Of a DNA stretch of 64,000 nt, positions 19,200-27,431 are shown piece after piece. This DNA is from Mixta theicola. Its GTDB lineage: Bacteria > Pseudomonadota > Gammaproteobacteria > Enterobacterales > Enterobacteriaceae. Made by a program: the position numbers and the translations under genes. The stretch spans positions 62,001-126,000 of the forward strand of contig NZ_NWUO01000005.1 in assembly GCF_002895925.1 (NCBI RefSeq), given 5' to 3'. Under the pieces are notes generated by a model, which did no database searches, had not been told where the DNA came from, and saw only the letters and a list, made by a program, of their open reading frames with translations. Each line of letters starts with the position of its first letter. Within the stretch, counting starts at the first letter, position 1.

Positions 19200-20483
19200 A
19201 TGTTCAAGAATTTGCGTTGGACCATAGTACTTCTGCTGTTTCTGGTCTACATGATCAACTACCTCGATCGCGTAGCGCTTTCCCTCACCGTACCGATGAT
19301 TGAAAAAGATTTGATGCTGAACGCCGAGCAGTTCGGCCTGATTTTCGGCAGCTTCTTTTTCGGCTATGCCCTGTTTAATTTTATTGGCGGTCTGGCGACC
19401 GACAAATATGGCCCAACGCTGGTGTTGGGCCTGGCGGTAGGCATGTGGTCGCTGTTCTGCGGCCTGACCGCCGTCGCTACCGGCTTTTGGTCGATGCTGA
19501 TCCTGCGTGTGCTGTTCGGCATGGCGGAAGGCCCGATCTGCGCCTCCGCCAACAAGGCGATTAACGGCTGGTTCCCGAAAAAACAGGCGGCAACCGCGAT
19601 GGGCTTTCTGAGCGCGGGTTCGCCGCTCGGCGGCGCGGTGGCCGGGCCGATTATCGGCTATCTGGCGCTGGCATTCGGCTGGCGACTGGCGTTTGTCATT
19701 ATCTGTTCGATCGGCATTGTCTGGATGGTGATCTGGTTTTTCATCGCCGCTGATAATCCGGCACGCAGCAAACGTGTCTCAGCCGAAGAGCGCGCCTTAA
19801 TCGATCAACTGAAAGAGCAACAGCCGGGCGAAGAGGCCGATCTGACTCAGGCCGCGCACGGGCTAAGCTACTACCTGCGTCAGCCGATTATCCTGGTTAC
19901 CGCCTTTGCCTTCTTCTGTTACAACTACATTCTGTTCTTCTTCCTGAGCTGGTTCCCGGCTTATCTGGTGCAGGCGCACGGCCTGGACATTAAATCGATG
20001 AGCATGACCACCGTAATCCCGTGGATTGTCGGTTTTATCGGCCTGGCGCTGGGCGGCTGGATCTCCGATAAGATTTTTAACATCACCGGTCGGCTGCTGC
20101 TGTCACGAAAAATTGTGCTGGTGGTCGCGTTACTGGCTGCCGCTCTTTGTGTGGCGCTGGCCGGTACGGTAGAAGGGGTAGTTTCCGCGGTATTGCTGAT
20201 GTCCGTGTCGATCTTCTTCCTGTACATCACCGGCGCTATTTACTGGGCGATTATTCAGGATGTGGTGCATAAAAGCCGCGTCGGCGGGATCAGCGGCTTT
20301 ATCCATTTGATTGGCAGCCTGTCCGGGATTATCGGCCCGATCGTCACCGGCTTTATTGTGCAGCATACCGGCAAATTCGACAGCGCTTTCATACTGGCTG
20401 GCGTGGTTGCCGGGCTTGGCGCGATGCTGGTGCTTTTCGTCATAAAAAGCCCGAAGGCCACCAGCAAACCCGTTTCTGTATAA
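19200..20483 (+). CDS. ACS-family MFS permease (hexuronate/sugar-acid type)
   Basis: This 427-residue, 12-TM major facilitator of the anion:cation symporter subfamily shows MINYLDRVALSLTVPMIEKD in TM1, ATDKYGP in loop 2-3, and LRVLFGMAEGPICASANKAI in TM4. Relatives move galactonate, glucarate or hexuronates (ExuT, DgoT, GudP). Its location between rspB and a mannonate-type dehydrogenase indicates uptake of mannonate or a related aldonate for the cluster. It starts at the ATG at 19200 with a GGAGA site. It takes the place in the cluster that the unrelated MHS gene ydfJ has in E. coli. Confidence 0.88.
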   Translation: MFKNLRWTIVLLLFLVYMINYLDRVALSLTVPMIEKDLMLNAEQFGLIFGSFFFGYALFNFIGGLATDKYGPTLVLGLAVGMWSLFCGLTAVATGFWSMLILRVLFGMAEGPICASANKAINGWFPKKQAATAMGFLSAGSPLGGAVAGPIIGYLALAFGWRLAFVIICSIGIVWMVIWFFIAADNPARSKRVSAEERALIDQLKEQQPGEEADLTQAAHGLSYYLRQPIILVTAFAFFCYNYILFFFLSWFPAYLVQAHGLDIKSMSMTTVIPWIVGFIGLALGGWISDKIFNITGRLLLSRKIVLVVALLAAALCVALAGTVEGVVSAVLLMSVSIFFLYITGAIYWAIIQDVVHKSRVGGISGFIHLIGSLSGIIGPIVTGFIVQHTGKFDSAFILAGVVAGLGAMLVLFVIKSPKATSKPVSV

Positions 20484-20491
20484 ACACTTCC

Positions 20492-20513
20492 GGCGCGCCT
20501 GGCGCGCCTTTTA
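20492..20513 (+). terminator. GC-rich intercistronic hairpin
   Basis: The stem GGCGCG / CGCGCC (20492-20497 with 20503-20508), followed by TTTTA, lies between the permease gene and the ydfI-like gene. It may attenuate transcription within the operon. Confidence 0.5.
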
Positions 20514-20536
20514 CGTTAAGTAAGAAGGATTTTCTT

Positions 20537-22009
20537 ATGCTATCCGTTGAGACACTGGCAGACGATGTTTTAATTCCCGATTACGATCGTTCCCGCCTGC
20601 GCGCGCGCATTCTGCATATCGGCTTTGGCGCTTTTCATCGCGCCCATCAGGCGGTATGCGCCGACCGACTGGCACGCGAGCAGCACAGCGACTGGGGCTA
20701 TATCGAGTGCGCAATCAATCTGCACAGTACCAGTCATCTGATGGCATCGCTGCGCCAGCAGGATTATCTGTATACCGTAACTGAGATGGCGGACAGCGGT
20801 AAAACGTCGCGCGCGGTGGGGGTGATTACCGCCGCCGTGAATGCACGTACCGATGGCATCGACGCGGTGATTGCGGCTATGTGTCAGCCGGAGATTGCTA
20901 TCGTCTCAATGACCGTTACCGAGAAAGGCTACTGTCATCATCCGGCTACCGGCCAGCTTAACCTTGAACATCCGGCAATTCAGCATGATATTGCCCATCC
21001 GGATGCGCCGCAGTCGCTGCCCGGCGTGATTCTGGCCGCCGTTAAGCGCCGCCGCGATGGTGGCCTGCCGCCGTTCAGCGTAATGTCCTGCGATAATATG
21101 TCGGAAAACGGCCACGTGACGCGCAATGTGATTTTACAGCTGGCGGAGAAACAGGATGCCGGGTTAGCGGACTATATCCGCCACCATCTGACCTTCCCCT
21201 CCACCATGGTCGATCGCATTGTTCCGGCGATGACGCAGGAAGCGCTGGATGCGCTGGGCGAAAAGCTGGGCTGCTACGATCCGGTTGCCGTCCAGTGCGA
21301 ACCCTTTTTTCAGTGGGTGATTGAAGATAATTTTGTCAATGGCCGCCCCGCCTGGGAAAAAGCCGGCGCGGAGCTGGTGGATGACGTGCTGCCGTTCGAG
21401 GAGATGAAGCTGCGTATGCTTAACGGCAGCCACTCATTCCTGGCTTATCTCGGCTATCTGGCGGGCTATCAGCATATCAGTGACTGTATGGAAGATGACG
21501 ATTTCCTGCGCGCCGCCCGTACGTTGATGCTGGCGGAACAGGCCCCGACGCTGCGCACCAAAGAGATTGACCTGGTCGCCTACGCCGATTCGCTAATTGC
21601 ACGCTATCAAAACCGCGCCATTAAGCACCGCACCTGGCAAATCGCTGCTGACGGTACGCAAAAGCTGCCGCAGCGCTGGCTCGACAGTATTCGCTGGCAT
21701 CTGGCGCACCATAGCCGTTTCGATCTGCTGGCGCTGGGGGTAGCGGGCTGGATCCGCTATGTTGGCGGCGTTGATGAACAGGGCAACCCGATTGAAATTA
21801 ACGATCCGTTAAAAGAGGCGCTGGCGCAGCGCGTCAGCGAAAGTGCGGAAGGCGAAGCGCGTATTGCCGCCCTGCTCTCGCTGAAAAAGGTGTTCGGCGA
21901 CGATCTGCCTGCTAATACGCAGTTTACCGCGCGGGTGCTCGATTTTTATCAGCAGCTGCTGCGGTCTGGTGCCAAAGAAACGGTTAAACAGCTGATCGCC
22001 AGCTATTAA
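20537..22009 (+). CDS. ydfI: Mannitol-dehydrogenase family oxidoreductase (YdfI-like, D-mannonate oxidoreductase)
   Basis: This 490-residue polyol-specific long-chain dehydrogenase has an N-terminal nucleotide motif HIGFGAFHRAHQA, the core motifs VTEKGYCH and SCDNMSENG, and the C-domain motif KLRMLNGSHSFLAYLGYL that contains the catalytic lysine region. UxuB and YdfI interconvert D-fructuronate and D-mannonate with NAD(H). Together with RspA this would convert fructuronate through mannonate to 2-keto-3-deoxygluconate. It has an AGAAGGA ribosome site. It is shared with the E. coli rsp region, where ydfI lies near rspAB. Confidence 0.88.
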   Translation: MLSVETLADDVLIPDYDRSRLRARILHIGFGAFHRAHQAVCADRLAREQHSDWGYIECAINLHSTSHLMASLRQQDYLYTVTEMADSGKTSRAVGVITAAVNARTDGIDAVIAAMCQPEIAIVSMTVTEKGYCHHPATGQLNLEHPAIQHDIAHPDAPQSLPGVILAAVKRRRDGGLPPFSVMSCDNMSENGHVTRNVILQLAEKQDAGLADYIRHHLTFPSTMVDRIVPAMTQEALDALGEKLGCYDPVAVQCEPFFQWVIEDNFVNGRPAWEKAGAELVDDVLPFEEMKLRMLNGSHSFLAYLGYLAGYQHISDCMEDDDFLRAARTLMLAEQAPTLRTKEIDLVAYADSLIARYQNRAIKHRTWQIAADGTQKLPQRWLDSIRWHLAHHSRFDLLALGVAGWIRYVGGVDEQGNPIEINDPLKEALAQRVSESAEGEARIAALLSLKKVFGDDLPANTQFTARVLDFYQQLLRSGAKETVKQLIASY

Positions 22010-22097
22010 TTGTTCCTTTGACAAAAGGGCTGGCGCGGAGCTAACGGGCTGTTTAGACTGAAGGCTTTCGCGTCCAGCCGTCCAGGAAAGTTGTCGT

Positions 22098-22784
22098 ATG
22101 TCAATAACCTACACCATCACCGCCAACGAGCCGGTTAATCAACAGATTTATCGATTTTTGCGTCAGGATATTGTGACCTGCGTCATCCCTCCCGGTTCGC
22201 TGCTGTCGGAAAAAGAGGTCTCTTCACGTTTTAACGTTTCGCGCCAGCCGGTCCGGGAAGCTTTTATCAAACTGGCGGAGGCCGGGCTGGTACAAATTCT
22301 GCCGCAGCGTGGCACCTTTGTCCGTAAAATCTCCGCGCAGCGCGTGGCAGACGGCCGGTTTATTCGTGAAGCGGTAGAAATCGCCGTGGTGCGCCGGGCG
22401 GCAATGGAAGCGGCGCCCGCCGCGTTAATGGCGCTGGAACATAACCTTCAGCTACAAAAAATGGCGGCGCAGCGCCACGACGTGCAGGCTTTTTTAATGC
22501 TGGACGATGAGTTTCATCTGTTGATTGCACAAAGTATTCACTGCGAGCTGGCGTGGGAAACGGTAGAAAATATCAAGGCTAGCATGGATCGCGTGCGCTT
22601 TTTAACGCTTAGCAAGGTTTCGCCGCCGGAGAGCCTGATTGAACAGCATGAGGAGATCCTCAGTACGTTGCGCAATAAAGATGCCGACGGCGCTGAACAG
22701 GCGATGCGTCGGCATCTGCAGGAGATAATTTCTTCTATTACGCCTGTCGCCGAGCAAAACAGCGCATGGTTTGAACAGGCGTGA
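22098..22784 (+). CDS. rspR: RspR (YdfH), GntR/FCD transcription regulator
   Basis: This 228-residue regulator has the length of E. coli YdfH. The N-terminal GntR winged helix reads VNQQIYRFLRQDI, SEKEVSSRFNVSRQPVREAFI and LPQRGTFV. The C-terminal FCD ligand domain shows the metal-binding pattern LDDEFHLLI and the later HLQEI. In E. coli it represses rspAB. It closes the cluster in the same direction, 88 bases after ydfI. The inverted repeat at 16657-16670 upstream of rspA is its most likely operator; the effector may be a mannonate-pathway acid. Confidence 0.9.
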   Translation: MSITYTITANEPVNQQIYRFLRQDIVTCVIPPGSLLSEKEVSSRFNVSRQPVREAFIKLAEAGLVQILPQRGTFVRKISAQRVADGRFIREAVEIAVVRRAAMEAAPAALMALEHNLQLQKMAAQRHDVQAFLMLDDEFHLLIAQSIHCELAWETVENIKASMDRVRFLTLSKVSPPESLIEQHEEILSTLRNKDADGAEQAMRRHLQEIISSITPVAEQNSAWFEQA

Positions 22785-22793
22785 CGGCTAACA

Positions 22794-22812
22794 GGGCGGC
22801 GCAGAGCCGCCC
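22794..22812. terminator. Hairpin between convergent rspR and fbaB
   Basis: A perfect stem GGGCGGC / GCCGCCC with loop GCAGA lies between the two stop codons. The T tract is weak on both strands, so termination may be only partial. Confidence 0.5.
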
Positions 22813-22822
22813 CCGCTAAAAG

Positions 22823-23875
22823 TCAGGCGATAGTAATATCTTTTGCTAAATAGACGTCCTGCACCGCATTGATTAACGCCACGCCATCCTTCATTGATTT
22901 CTTAAACGCTTTACGGCCTAAAATCAGGCCCATACCGCCCGCGCGTTTATTGATCACCGCCGTGCGAACCGATTCAGCGGTATCGGTTTCGCCCGCCGAT
23001 GCGCCGCCTGAGTTAATTAATCCCGCGCGGCCCATATAGCAGTTAGCCAGCTGATAGCGCACCAGATCGATGGGGTTTTCACTGGTCAGCTTGCTGTAAA
23101 CCCGTTCATCGGTATGGCCAAATTTCACCATATTGTAGCCGCCGTTATTTTCCGCCATTTTCTGTTTTACAATATCCGCGCCAATGGTCGCGGCCAGATG
23201 GTTGGCCTGGCCGGAAAGATCGGCGCTGACGTGGTAATCCACACCCTCTTTTTTAAAGGCGTCATTGCGCAGATAGGCCCAAAGCACGGTAACCATTCCC
23301 AGTTCATGCGCGCGCTCAAAGGCGGCGGAAATTTCCTCAATCTGACGGCGAGACTGTTCTGATCCAAAGTAAATGGTTGCGCCGACGGCTACCGCGCCCA
23401 GATTAAACGCCTGCTCGACGCTGGCATACAGGGTTTGATCGTACTGCGCCGGATAGCTCAGGGTTTCGTTATGGTTCAGCTTTACCATAAACGGGATCTT
23501 GTGCGCGTAGCGGCGGGATACTGCCGCCAGCACGCCATAGGTTGAGGCCACGCAGTTACAGCCCGCCTCAATAGCCAGCTCAACGATGTTTTTCGGATCG
23601 AAATAGCGCGGATTAGCGGCAAAAGAGGCACCGGCGGAATGCTCTACGCCCTGATCGACCGGCAGGATAGAAAGATAGCCGGTGCCCGCCAGGCGACCAG
23701 AGTTATACAGCGTCTGCATATTACGCAGCACCGCAGGAGGACGATTGTTATCGATCATGACCCGATCGATATAATCCGCGCCCGGCAGGTAAAGGCTTTC
23801 CGCTGGAATGGTCATGCAGCGATGTTGCAAAAGGCTATCCGCTTCTTTGCCCAATAACTGTACGATGTCCGTCAT
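22823..23875 (-). CDS. fbaB: FbaB, class I fructose-bisphosphate aldolase
   Basis: This 350-residue DhnA-type class I aldolase has the same length as E. coli FbaB. Characteristic blocks are [37 protein letters not shown], the Schiff-base lysine region [17 protein letters not shown], and [13 protein letters not shown]. It cleaves fructose-1,6-bisphosphate to dihydroxyacetone phosphate and glyceraldehyde-3-phosphate and is usually used in gluconeogenesis. The start has GGAGC upstream. It lies downstream of thiD on the same strand, separated by 145 bases with a hairpin. Confidence 0.95.
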   Translation of the reverse strand: MTDIVQLLGKEADSLLQHRCMTIPAESLYLPGADYIDRVMIDNNRPPAVLRNMQTLYNSGRLAGTGYLSILPVDQGVEHSAGASFAANPRYFDPKNIVELAIEAGCNCVASTYGVLAAVSRRYAHKIPFMVKLNHNETLSYPAQYDQTLYASVEQAFNLGAVAVGATIYFGSEQSRRQIEEISAAFERAHELGMVTVLWAYLRNDAFKKEGVDYHVSADLSGQANHLAATIGADIVKQKMAENNGGYNMVKFGHTDERVYSKLTSENPIDLVRYQLANCYMGRAGLINSGGASAGETDTAESVRTAVINKRAGGMGLILGRKAFKKSMKDGVALINAVQDVYLAKDITIA

Positions 23876-23910
23876 GTTTGCTCCTGTAAGGTTGAGGCAA
23901 GGCTTTACTG

Positions 23911-23936
23911 GCCGGGCAGTTTTCAGACCGCCCGGC
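23911..23936 (-). terminator. Hairpin between thiD and fbaB
   Basis: The stem GCCGGGC / GCCCGGC (23911-23917 with 23930-23936) has a 12-base loop. It sits after the thiMD unit and before fbaB. No strong T run follows on the minus strand, so it may be a weak terminator. Confidence 0.4.
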
Positions 23937-24020
23937 GACCCGCCACAGACTGACGTCCTTTCAGTCGCTAACGCAAACTGCTGACTCCATTTTTCAGAAA
24001 TATACGTATTACCTTACGCC

Positions 24021-24821
24021 TTACCACCAGCGGTAAAAATGATGCACTGGCCCGATACCGTTTCCCACCTGCAGCGTATCAGCCTGTTCCAGCGCGCCCT
24101 GCAGCCAGGTTTTGGCCGCCGCAATGGTGCTGCCCCAGTCGCCGTGACGCGGACGTAACGCGGCCAGCGCCGAAGAGAGCGTGCAGCCGGTGCCGTGCGT
24201 ATTGCGCGTTGCGATGCGCGGCGCGGTAAAGCGCTGCTCGCCGTCGCGGGTAAACAGCCAGTCCGGGCTTTCGGCATCGCTGAGGTGGCCGCCCTTGATC
24301 AGCACCGCCGCACAGCCCAGTTCCAGCAGCGCTCTGCCCTGCTGCTTCATTTCCGCCTCATCACATGCATGATGGGTATCCAGCAGCGCCGCCGCCTCCG
24401 GCAGGTTGGGCGTAATTAATGAAACCTGCGGCAGCAGCCGCTGACGCAGCGTTGCTACCGCCTGCGGCGACAGCAGCGCATCGCCGCTTTTCGCCAGCAT
24501 GACCGTATCCAGCACCACCCAGGGAATAGCGGCGCGGCTAAGCCTTTCCGCCACCGCCTCGACAATATCGCTTTCCGCCAGCATGCCGATTTTGACGCTA
24601 TCAATGCGCACATCGCTTAATACGGAATCCAGCTGTGCGGCAACAAAGTCAGGTTCAATACGGTAAACCGACTGCACGCCGCGGGTATTTTGCGCCACCA
24701 GCGCGGTAATCACGCTGGTGCCATAAGCGCCCAGCGCGGAGAAGGTTTTCAGATCCGCCTGGATACCGGCGCCGCCGCTGGGATCGGTACCGGCAATAGT
24801 TAAAGCGTTAATGCGCATCAT
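24021..24821 (-). CDS. thiD: ThiD, HMP/HMP-phosphate kinase
   Basis: This 266-residue protein has the same length as E. coli ThiD. It carries the ribokinase-fold motifs [32 protein letters not shown] and the anion-hole block [15 protein letters not shown]. It phosphorylates 4-amino-5-hydroxymethyl-2-methylpyrimidine twice in thiamin synthesis and salvage. The ATG at 24821 has an AGGAGG seven bases upstream and overlaps the thiM TGA (ATGA), so thiM-thiD are translationally coupled. Expression should follow the TPP riboswitch ahead of thiM. Confidence 0.95.
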   Translation of the reverse strand: MMRINALTIAGTDPSGGAGIQADLKTFSALGAYGTSVITALVAQNTRGVQSVYRIEPDFVAAQLDSVLSDVRIDSVKIGMLAESDIVEAVAERLSRAAIPWVVLDTVMLAKSGDALLSPQAVATLRQRLLPQVSLITPNLPEAAALLDTHHACDEAEMKQQGRALLELGCAAVLIKGGHLSDAESPDWLFTRDGEQRFTAPRIATRNTHGTGCTLSSALAALRPRHGDWGSTIAAAKTWLQGALEQADTLQVGNGIGPVHHFYRWW

Positions 24822-25609
24822 GCCAGCGCCTCCTCGTTCAGATTCCACAGCCCGTCGAGAAAGGCAGGAATAAAGCTGCCCGGCCCGTTAACCGCCGCCG
24901 CCGCGTGGGCTCCGGCGCAGGAGATAATCCGGCAGGCGCTGGCAATATGCAGCAGCCGATCGCCCGGCAGCGCCGCAAAGCCGGCGACGACCGCCGAGAG
25001 CGCGCAGCCTGTGCCGACCACGCGCGTCATCAGCGGCGAACCGCCCGGAATTCGCAGCGTACGCTCGCCGTCGGTGACGTAATCCACCTCGCCGGTGATC
25101 GCCACAATGGTAGCGTAGCGCTGCGCCAGCTGCCGGGCGGCAGAAAGCGCTGATTCCGTCGTGTGCTGCGTATCCACGCCGCGTCCGCCGCCCTGCTGTA
25201 GCGCCAGCGCGAGGATTTCAGAGGCGTTGCCGCGAACGGCGGCGGGCCGCAGCGTCAGCAGCCGCTGGCAGAATTCGCTGCGCAAACGCAGCGCGCCTAC
25301 CGCCACAGGATCGAGCGTCCAGGGGGTACCGGCTGCGTTGGCGGCGTTGACTGCCGCCAGCATCGCAGCGGCGCGCGGCTGGGTCAGCGTTCCGACGTTA
25401 ATTAACAGCGCATCGGCGATAGCGCTGAACTGCGCCGCTTCTTCGGCATCGATAACCATCGCGGGCGAGGCCCGCAGCGCCAGCAACACGTTAGCGGTGA
25501 AGGATTGCACCACGTCGTTAGTCATACAGTGGATCAGCGGCGCGCGCTGGCGGAACAGGGAGAGAGAGTGCGCGACAGGCGCGTTATCAGGCAGGTCAGG
25601 CTGTTTCAT
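24818..25609 (-). CDS. thiM: ThiM, hydroxyethylthiazole kinase
   Basis: This 263-residue kinase phosphorylates 4-methyl-5-(2-hydroxyethyl)thiazole in thiamin salvage. Visible motifs include [35 protein letters not shown] and the C-terminal [13 protein letters not shown] anion hole. The ribosome site GGAG lies eight bases before the ATG, downstream of the riboswitch expression platform. It overlaps thiD by four bases. No other thi biosynthesis genes occur in the window, so this is the salvage branch. Confidence 0.95.
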   Translation of the reverse strand: MKQPDLPDNAPVAHSLSLFRQRAPLIHCMTNDVVQSFTANVLLALRASPAMVIDAEEAAQFSAIADALLINVGTLTQPRAAAMLAAVNAANAAGTPWTLDPVAVGALRLRSEFCQRLLTLRPAAVRGNASEILALALQQGGGRGVDTQHTTESALSAARQLAQRYATIVAITGEVDYVTDGERTLRIPGGSPLMTRVVGTGCALSAVVAGFAALPGDRLLHIASACRIISCAGAHAAAAVNGPGSFIPAFLDGLWNLNEEALA

Positions 25610-25657
25610 AATGCTCCTGGCCGGCGATCAAGAAGGCAATGCCGGTCGGGCATCTGA

Positions 25658-25735
25658 CTTCCCTACGCTGGCATTATCCAGATCAGGTAATACGGGTATT
25701 TCTCAGCCTTCACAAAGAAGGGCACCCCGAGTCAT
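25658..25735 (-). ncRNA. TPP riboswitch (THI element) controlling thiMD
   Basis: Read on the minus strand, the conserved TPP aptamer pieces appear in order: GGGGTGCCC at the 5' end, GGCTGAGA, then ACCTGATCTGGATAATGCC and AGCGTAGGGAA. A downstream hairpin (ATGCC / GGCAT at about 25640-25655) can form the expression platform. The aptamer starts about 125 bases upstream of the thiM ATG. In E. coli the thiM riboswitch represses translation initiation when TPP binds. Confidence 0.95.
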
Positions 25736-26100
25736 TTAAAAAATCAATCAGTTGCGATTAATGCGTTCCATTAATCCCTGAGCAGGATAATGCCAGCGGG
25801 AACTCTTGTAAACGGCAAAAGCGGCCCTTTGGGGGCGATGTGTGGCAGGTTGTGTGGCACCTGCGGATAATTATGCTGGTTCGCTCAAAATCGCTGCGAG
25901 TGCCACCCCTGTTTTGCTGACAAATGCCCTTTATCACTACTACGGCATACCTGTTTAAGAAGCAAAAAAGCCGGAGTGTCCCGGCTGTAGTCTGGCGTCC
26001 ATATTCATTTGGTTCGGCTTGCTCTTTTGAGTAATGATGTGGCTACAGAGGGTGAAAGAATAGTCGTTAACACTACAGGGGGGCAAACGTCCCCTTTTCA
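25736..26100. other. Intergenic region with a leftward terminator; no gene seen
   Basis: These 365 bases separate the riboswitch from the hcp-like gene. The right part holds a rho-independent terminator for leftward transcription at 25962-25987 (stem AGCCGG / CCGGCT, T6 on the minus strand) ending the hcp unit. A hairpin GGGG / CCCC lies at 26079-26098 just after the hcp stop. A short inverted repeat GGCAGGT / ACCTGC occurs near 25845-25865. The thiM promoter must be within about 25740-25830. I see no supported gene or tRNA. Confidence 0.6.
25962..25987 (-). terminator. Rho-independent terminator of hcp unit
   Basis: On the minus strand the stem AGCCGG ... CCGGCT with a six-base loop is followed by TTTTTTGC. 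It lies about 115 bases after the Hcp stop codon. Confidence 0.75.
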
Positions 26101-26586
26101 TTATGCCGTGGGGCGCTCGTTCCAGGCGTCATGTGCTAACAAATTGCCGTCTTTGTACAGATGGATGATCTTCTCGTAGTTCAGCGCCACCTCTTCCATG
26201 TGACCAGTACCCGGACAGCCTCGCGTATCGTGCATAACAGGGCTGACAGAAATCACTTTGACATTTTCCAGCGTGATCCGGTAATACTCCGCCTCCAGGC
26301 ATGCGTGGTTGATATGGTAGAAACGGAACTCAGCAGATTTAAGCGTCTGACCTGTGGCAGCCGCCTTGAAGTGATACGGAGAAGCGCTATCAAGCTCTTT
26401 GGTAAACTGCAATGGTGAATGCTGACGTGTCCCGGTAACTTTTCCTGTCATTGGGTCTGTAGGAATAGTTAAGCTGTGGTGCAAACCTCGTAGCTCGACA
26501 CTTCCTTCACGGTCTTGTACATCAGAAGAGCCACGGATCATTGCGCCGCCGTCATCGGTTAAAAATAAATGTACTGGTACAGCCAT
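26101..26586 (-). CDS. hcp: Hcp-family type VI secretion tube/effector protein
   Basis: This 161-residue protein of the Hcp (TssD) family starts MAVPVHLFLTDDGGAMIRGS. It shows the family blocks VELRGLHHSLTIPTDPMTGK, HSPLQFTKELDSASPY and LEAEYYRITLENVKVISVSP, and ends HDAWNERPTA. Hcp hexamers build the inner tube of the type VI secretion system and carry cargo effectors. No structural tss genes or vgrG are in the window, so this is an orphan copy. It is the last gene of a leftward unit with DUF1493 and a truncated gene, followed by a terminator. Composition is less GC-rich than the backbone. Confidence 0.88.
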   Translation of the reverse strand: MAVPVHLFLTDDGGAMIRGSSDVQDREGSVELRGLHHSLTIPTDPMTGKVTGTRQHSPLQFTKELDSASPYHFKAAATGQTLKSAEFRFYHINHACLEAEYYRITLENVKVISVSPVMHDTRGCPGTGHMEEVALNYEKIIHLYKDGNLLAHDAWNERPTA

Positions 26587-26604
26587 GTATTAAGCTCTTT
26601 GCGA

Positions 26605-26937
26605 TTAATCGTACAACCATTTCCTGGCTTTAGCTGATTCGATCAGCATACCGATAGTGAAATCTGGAACGGGTACAGGTTCCGTTTTCTTGCATGGATT
26701 CCATGAAAAAGGTTCATCAGGGTAATACGTTTCGATCTTAAAGCTGCCACGTTCAACCTGGAATTCTTTGAAAAACTCATCCATCAAATCTTCGGCTTCA
26801 CCAACATCTAACTGCATATCGGTATCAAAATCGGTATCCGGCGTTAACAACCTCTGCTTTTTTTCGTTATTGAACAGATAAACGCCGTTGTAGCGTCTTG
26901 CCAAAGCAAAAACACGTTGTTCAATGTCGTCTACCAT
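26605..26937 (-). CDS. DUF1493-family protein
   Basis: This 110-residue acidic protein matches the DUF1493 pattern as I remember it: an N-terminal helix IEQRVFALARRYNG, a central DMQLDVGEAEDLMDEFFKEF, and a C-terminal VPDFTIGMLIESAKARKWLYD. The family has no established function; members are often found beside Hcp genes and small membrane proteins in enterobacteria, which fits here. It overlaps the upstream truncated gene by seven bases and lies 18 bases before hcp. An immunity or chaperone role toward a secreted cargo is inference. Confidence 0.75.
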   Translation of the reverse strand: MVDDIEQRVFALARRYNGVYLFNNEKKQRLLTPDTDFDTDMQLDVGEAEDLMDEFFKEFQVERGSFKIETYYPDEPFSWNPCKKTEPVPVPDFTIGMLIESAKARKWLYD

Positions 26938-27210
26938 AATTTATCGTTACCCCGCGCTATGCGGTTGTAGTCACGTATTGAGCAGTATGTGATCTGCGAT
27001 ACATCGGCAAGTAAAATCACCTCGCCTACCAGGGGGATAGTTCGCCCTACGAAAGTGCTAATTTTTGCGACCATTCGCCGCTCTGCTGTCCACGGTGTGT
27101 AGCCACCAACCCAGGTAGGTAGTTTTATGCCAAAAGGAAATTTTGCTGTCTTGAAAAACTTCCTCATCGCCTTAGAAACTCGCGAAGTACCTTCCTTACT
27201 GGATTTGCCC
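26931..27210 (-). pseudogene. Hydrophobic partner of DUF1493, 5'-truncated by an insertion-sequence scar
   Basis: From the ATG at 27167 this gives 78 residues (MRKFFKTAKFPFGIKLPTW ... DYNRIARGNDKLW) with a hydrophobic segment TIPLVGEVILLADVSQITY. The reading frame continues upstream without stop through a plausible coding stretch (GKSSKEGTSRVSKA) to about 27210, where sequence changes to an insertion-sequence remnant. The gene has therefore probably lost its 5' part. Similar small membrane-associated proteins accompany DUF1493 in other enterobacteria, by my recollection. It overlaps the DUF1493 start, so the set was an operon. Whether the fragment is still made is unknown. Confidence 0.55.
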
Positions 27211-27228
27211 CTGCTAAAACGGACTCGG

Positions 27229-27321
27229 TTAATTAACCGCTAATACGGCATCACGGTATTCACGTGGAGAACACATTTTCAGACCGTTATGCGCATGCCA
27301 GTTGTTATAATTTAACGGTCT
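27229..27321 (-). mobile_element. IS3-like transposase C-terminal fragment 1
   Basis: On the minus strand the frame reads YNNWHAHNGLK, then SPREYRDAVLAVN and stop (27229-27231). The pattern YNxxxxHxxL...SPREY is the usual C-terminal end of IS3-family OrfB integrases. Only the last 30 or so residues remain. It lies between the truncated hcp-unit gene and the second transposase remnant. Confidence 0.5.
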
Positions 27322-27332
27322 ACAGAGGAAGA

Positions 27333-27431
27333 TCAGTTTGCAGCCATCAGCCGAAGTTCCTCCGGCGTCAGCTTATTCCGGGATTCATAAAGACGTTCGC
27401 TGTTGGAGTCATTCACCCAGGCTTCCTCAGC
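27333..27431 (-). mobile_element. IS3-family transposase tail fused to XdhC (fragment 2)
   Basis: The last 32 codons of the XdhC reading frame read EAWVND and then NSERLYESRNKLTPEELRLM, closely resembling the end of ISEhe3/IS1222-type OrfB proteins (EW...YNSERPHESLNNLTPEEYRLM by memory). This points to an insertion-sequence remnant joined in frame to the end of xdhC rather than native XdhC sequence. Confidence 0.6.
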
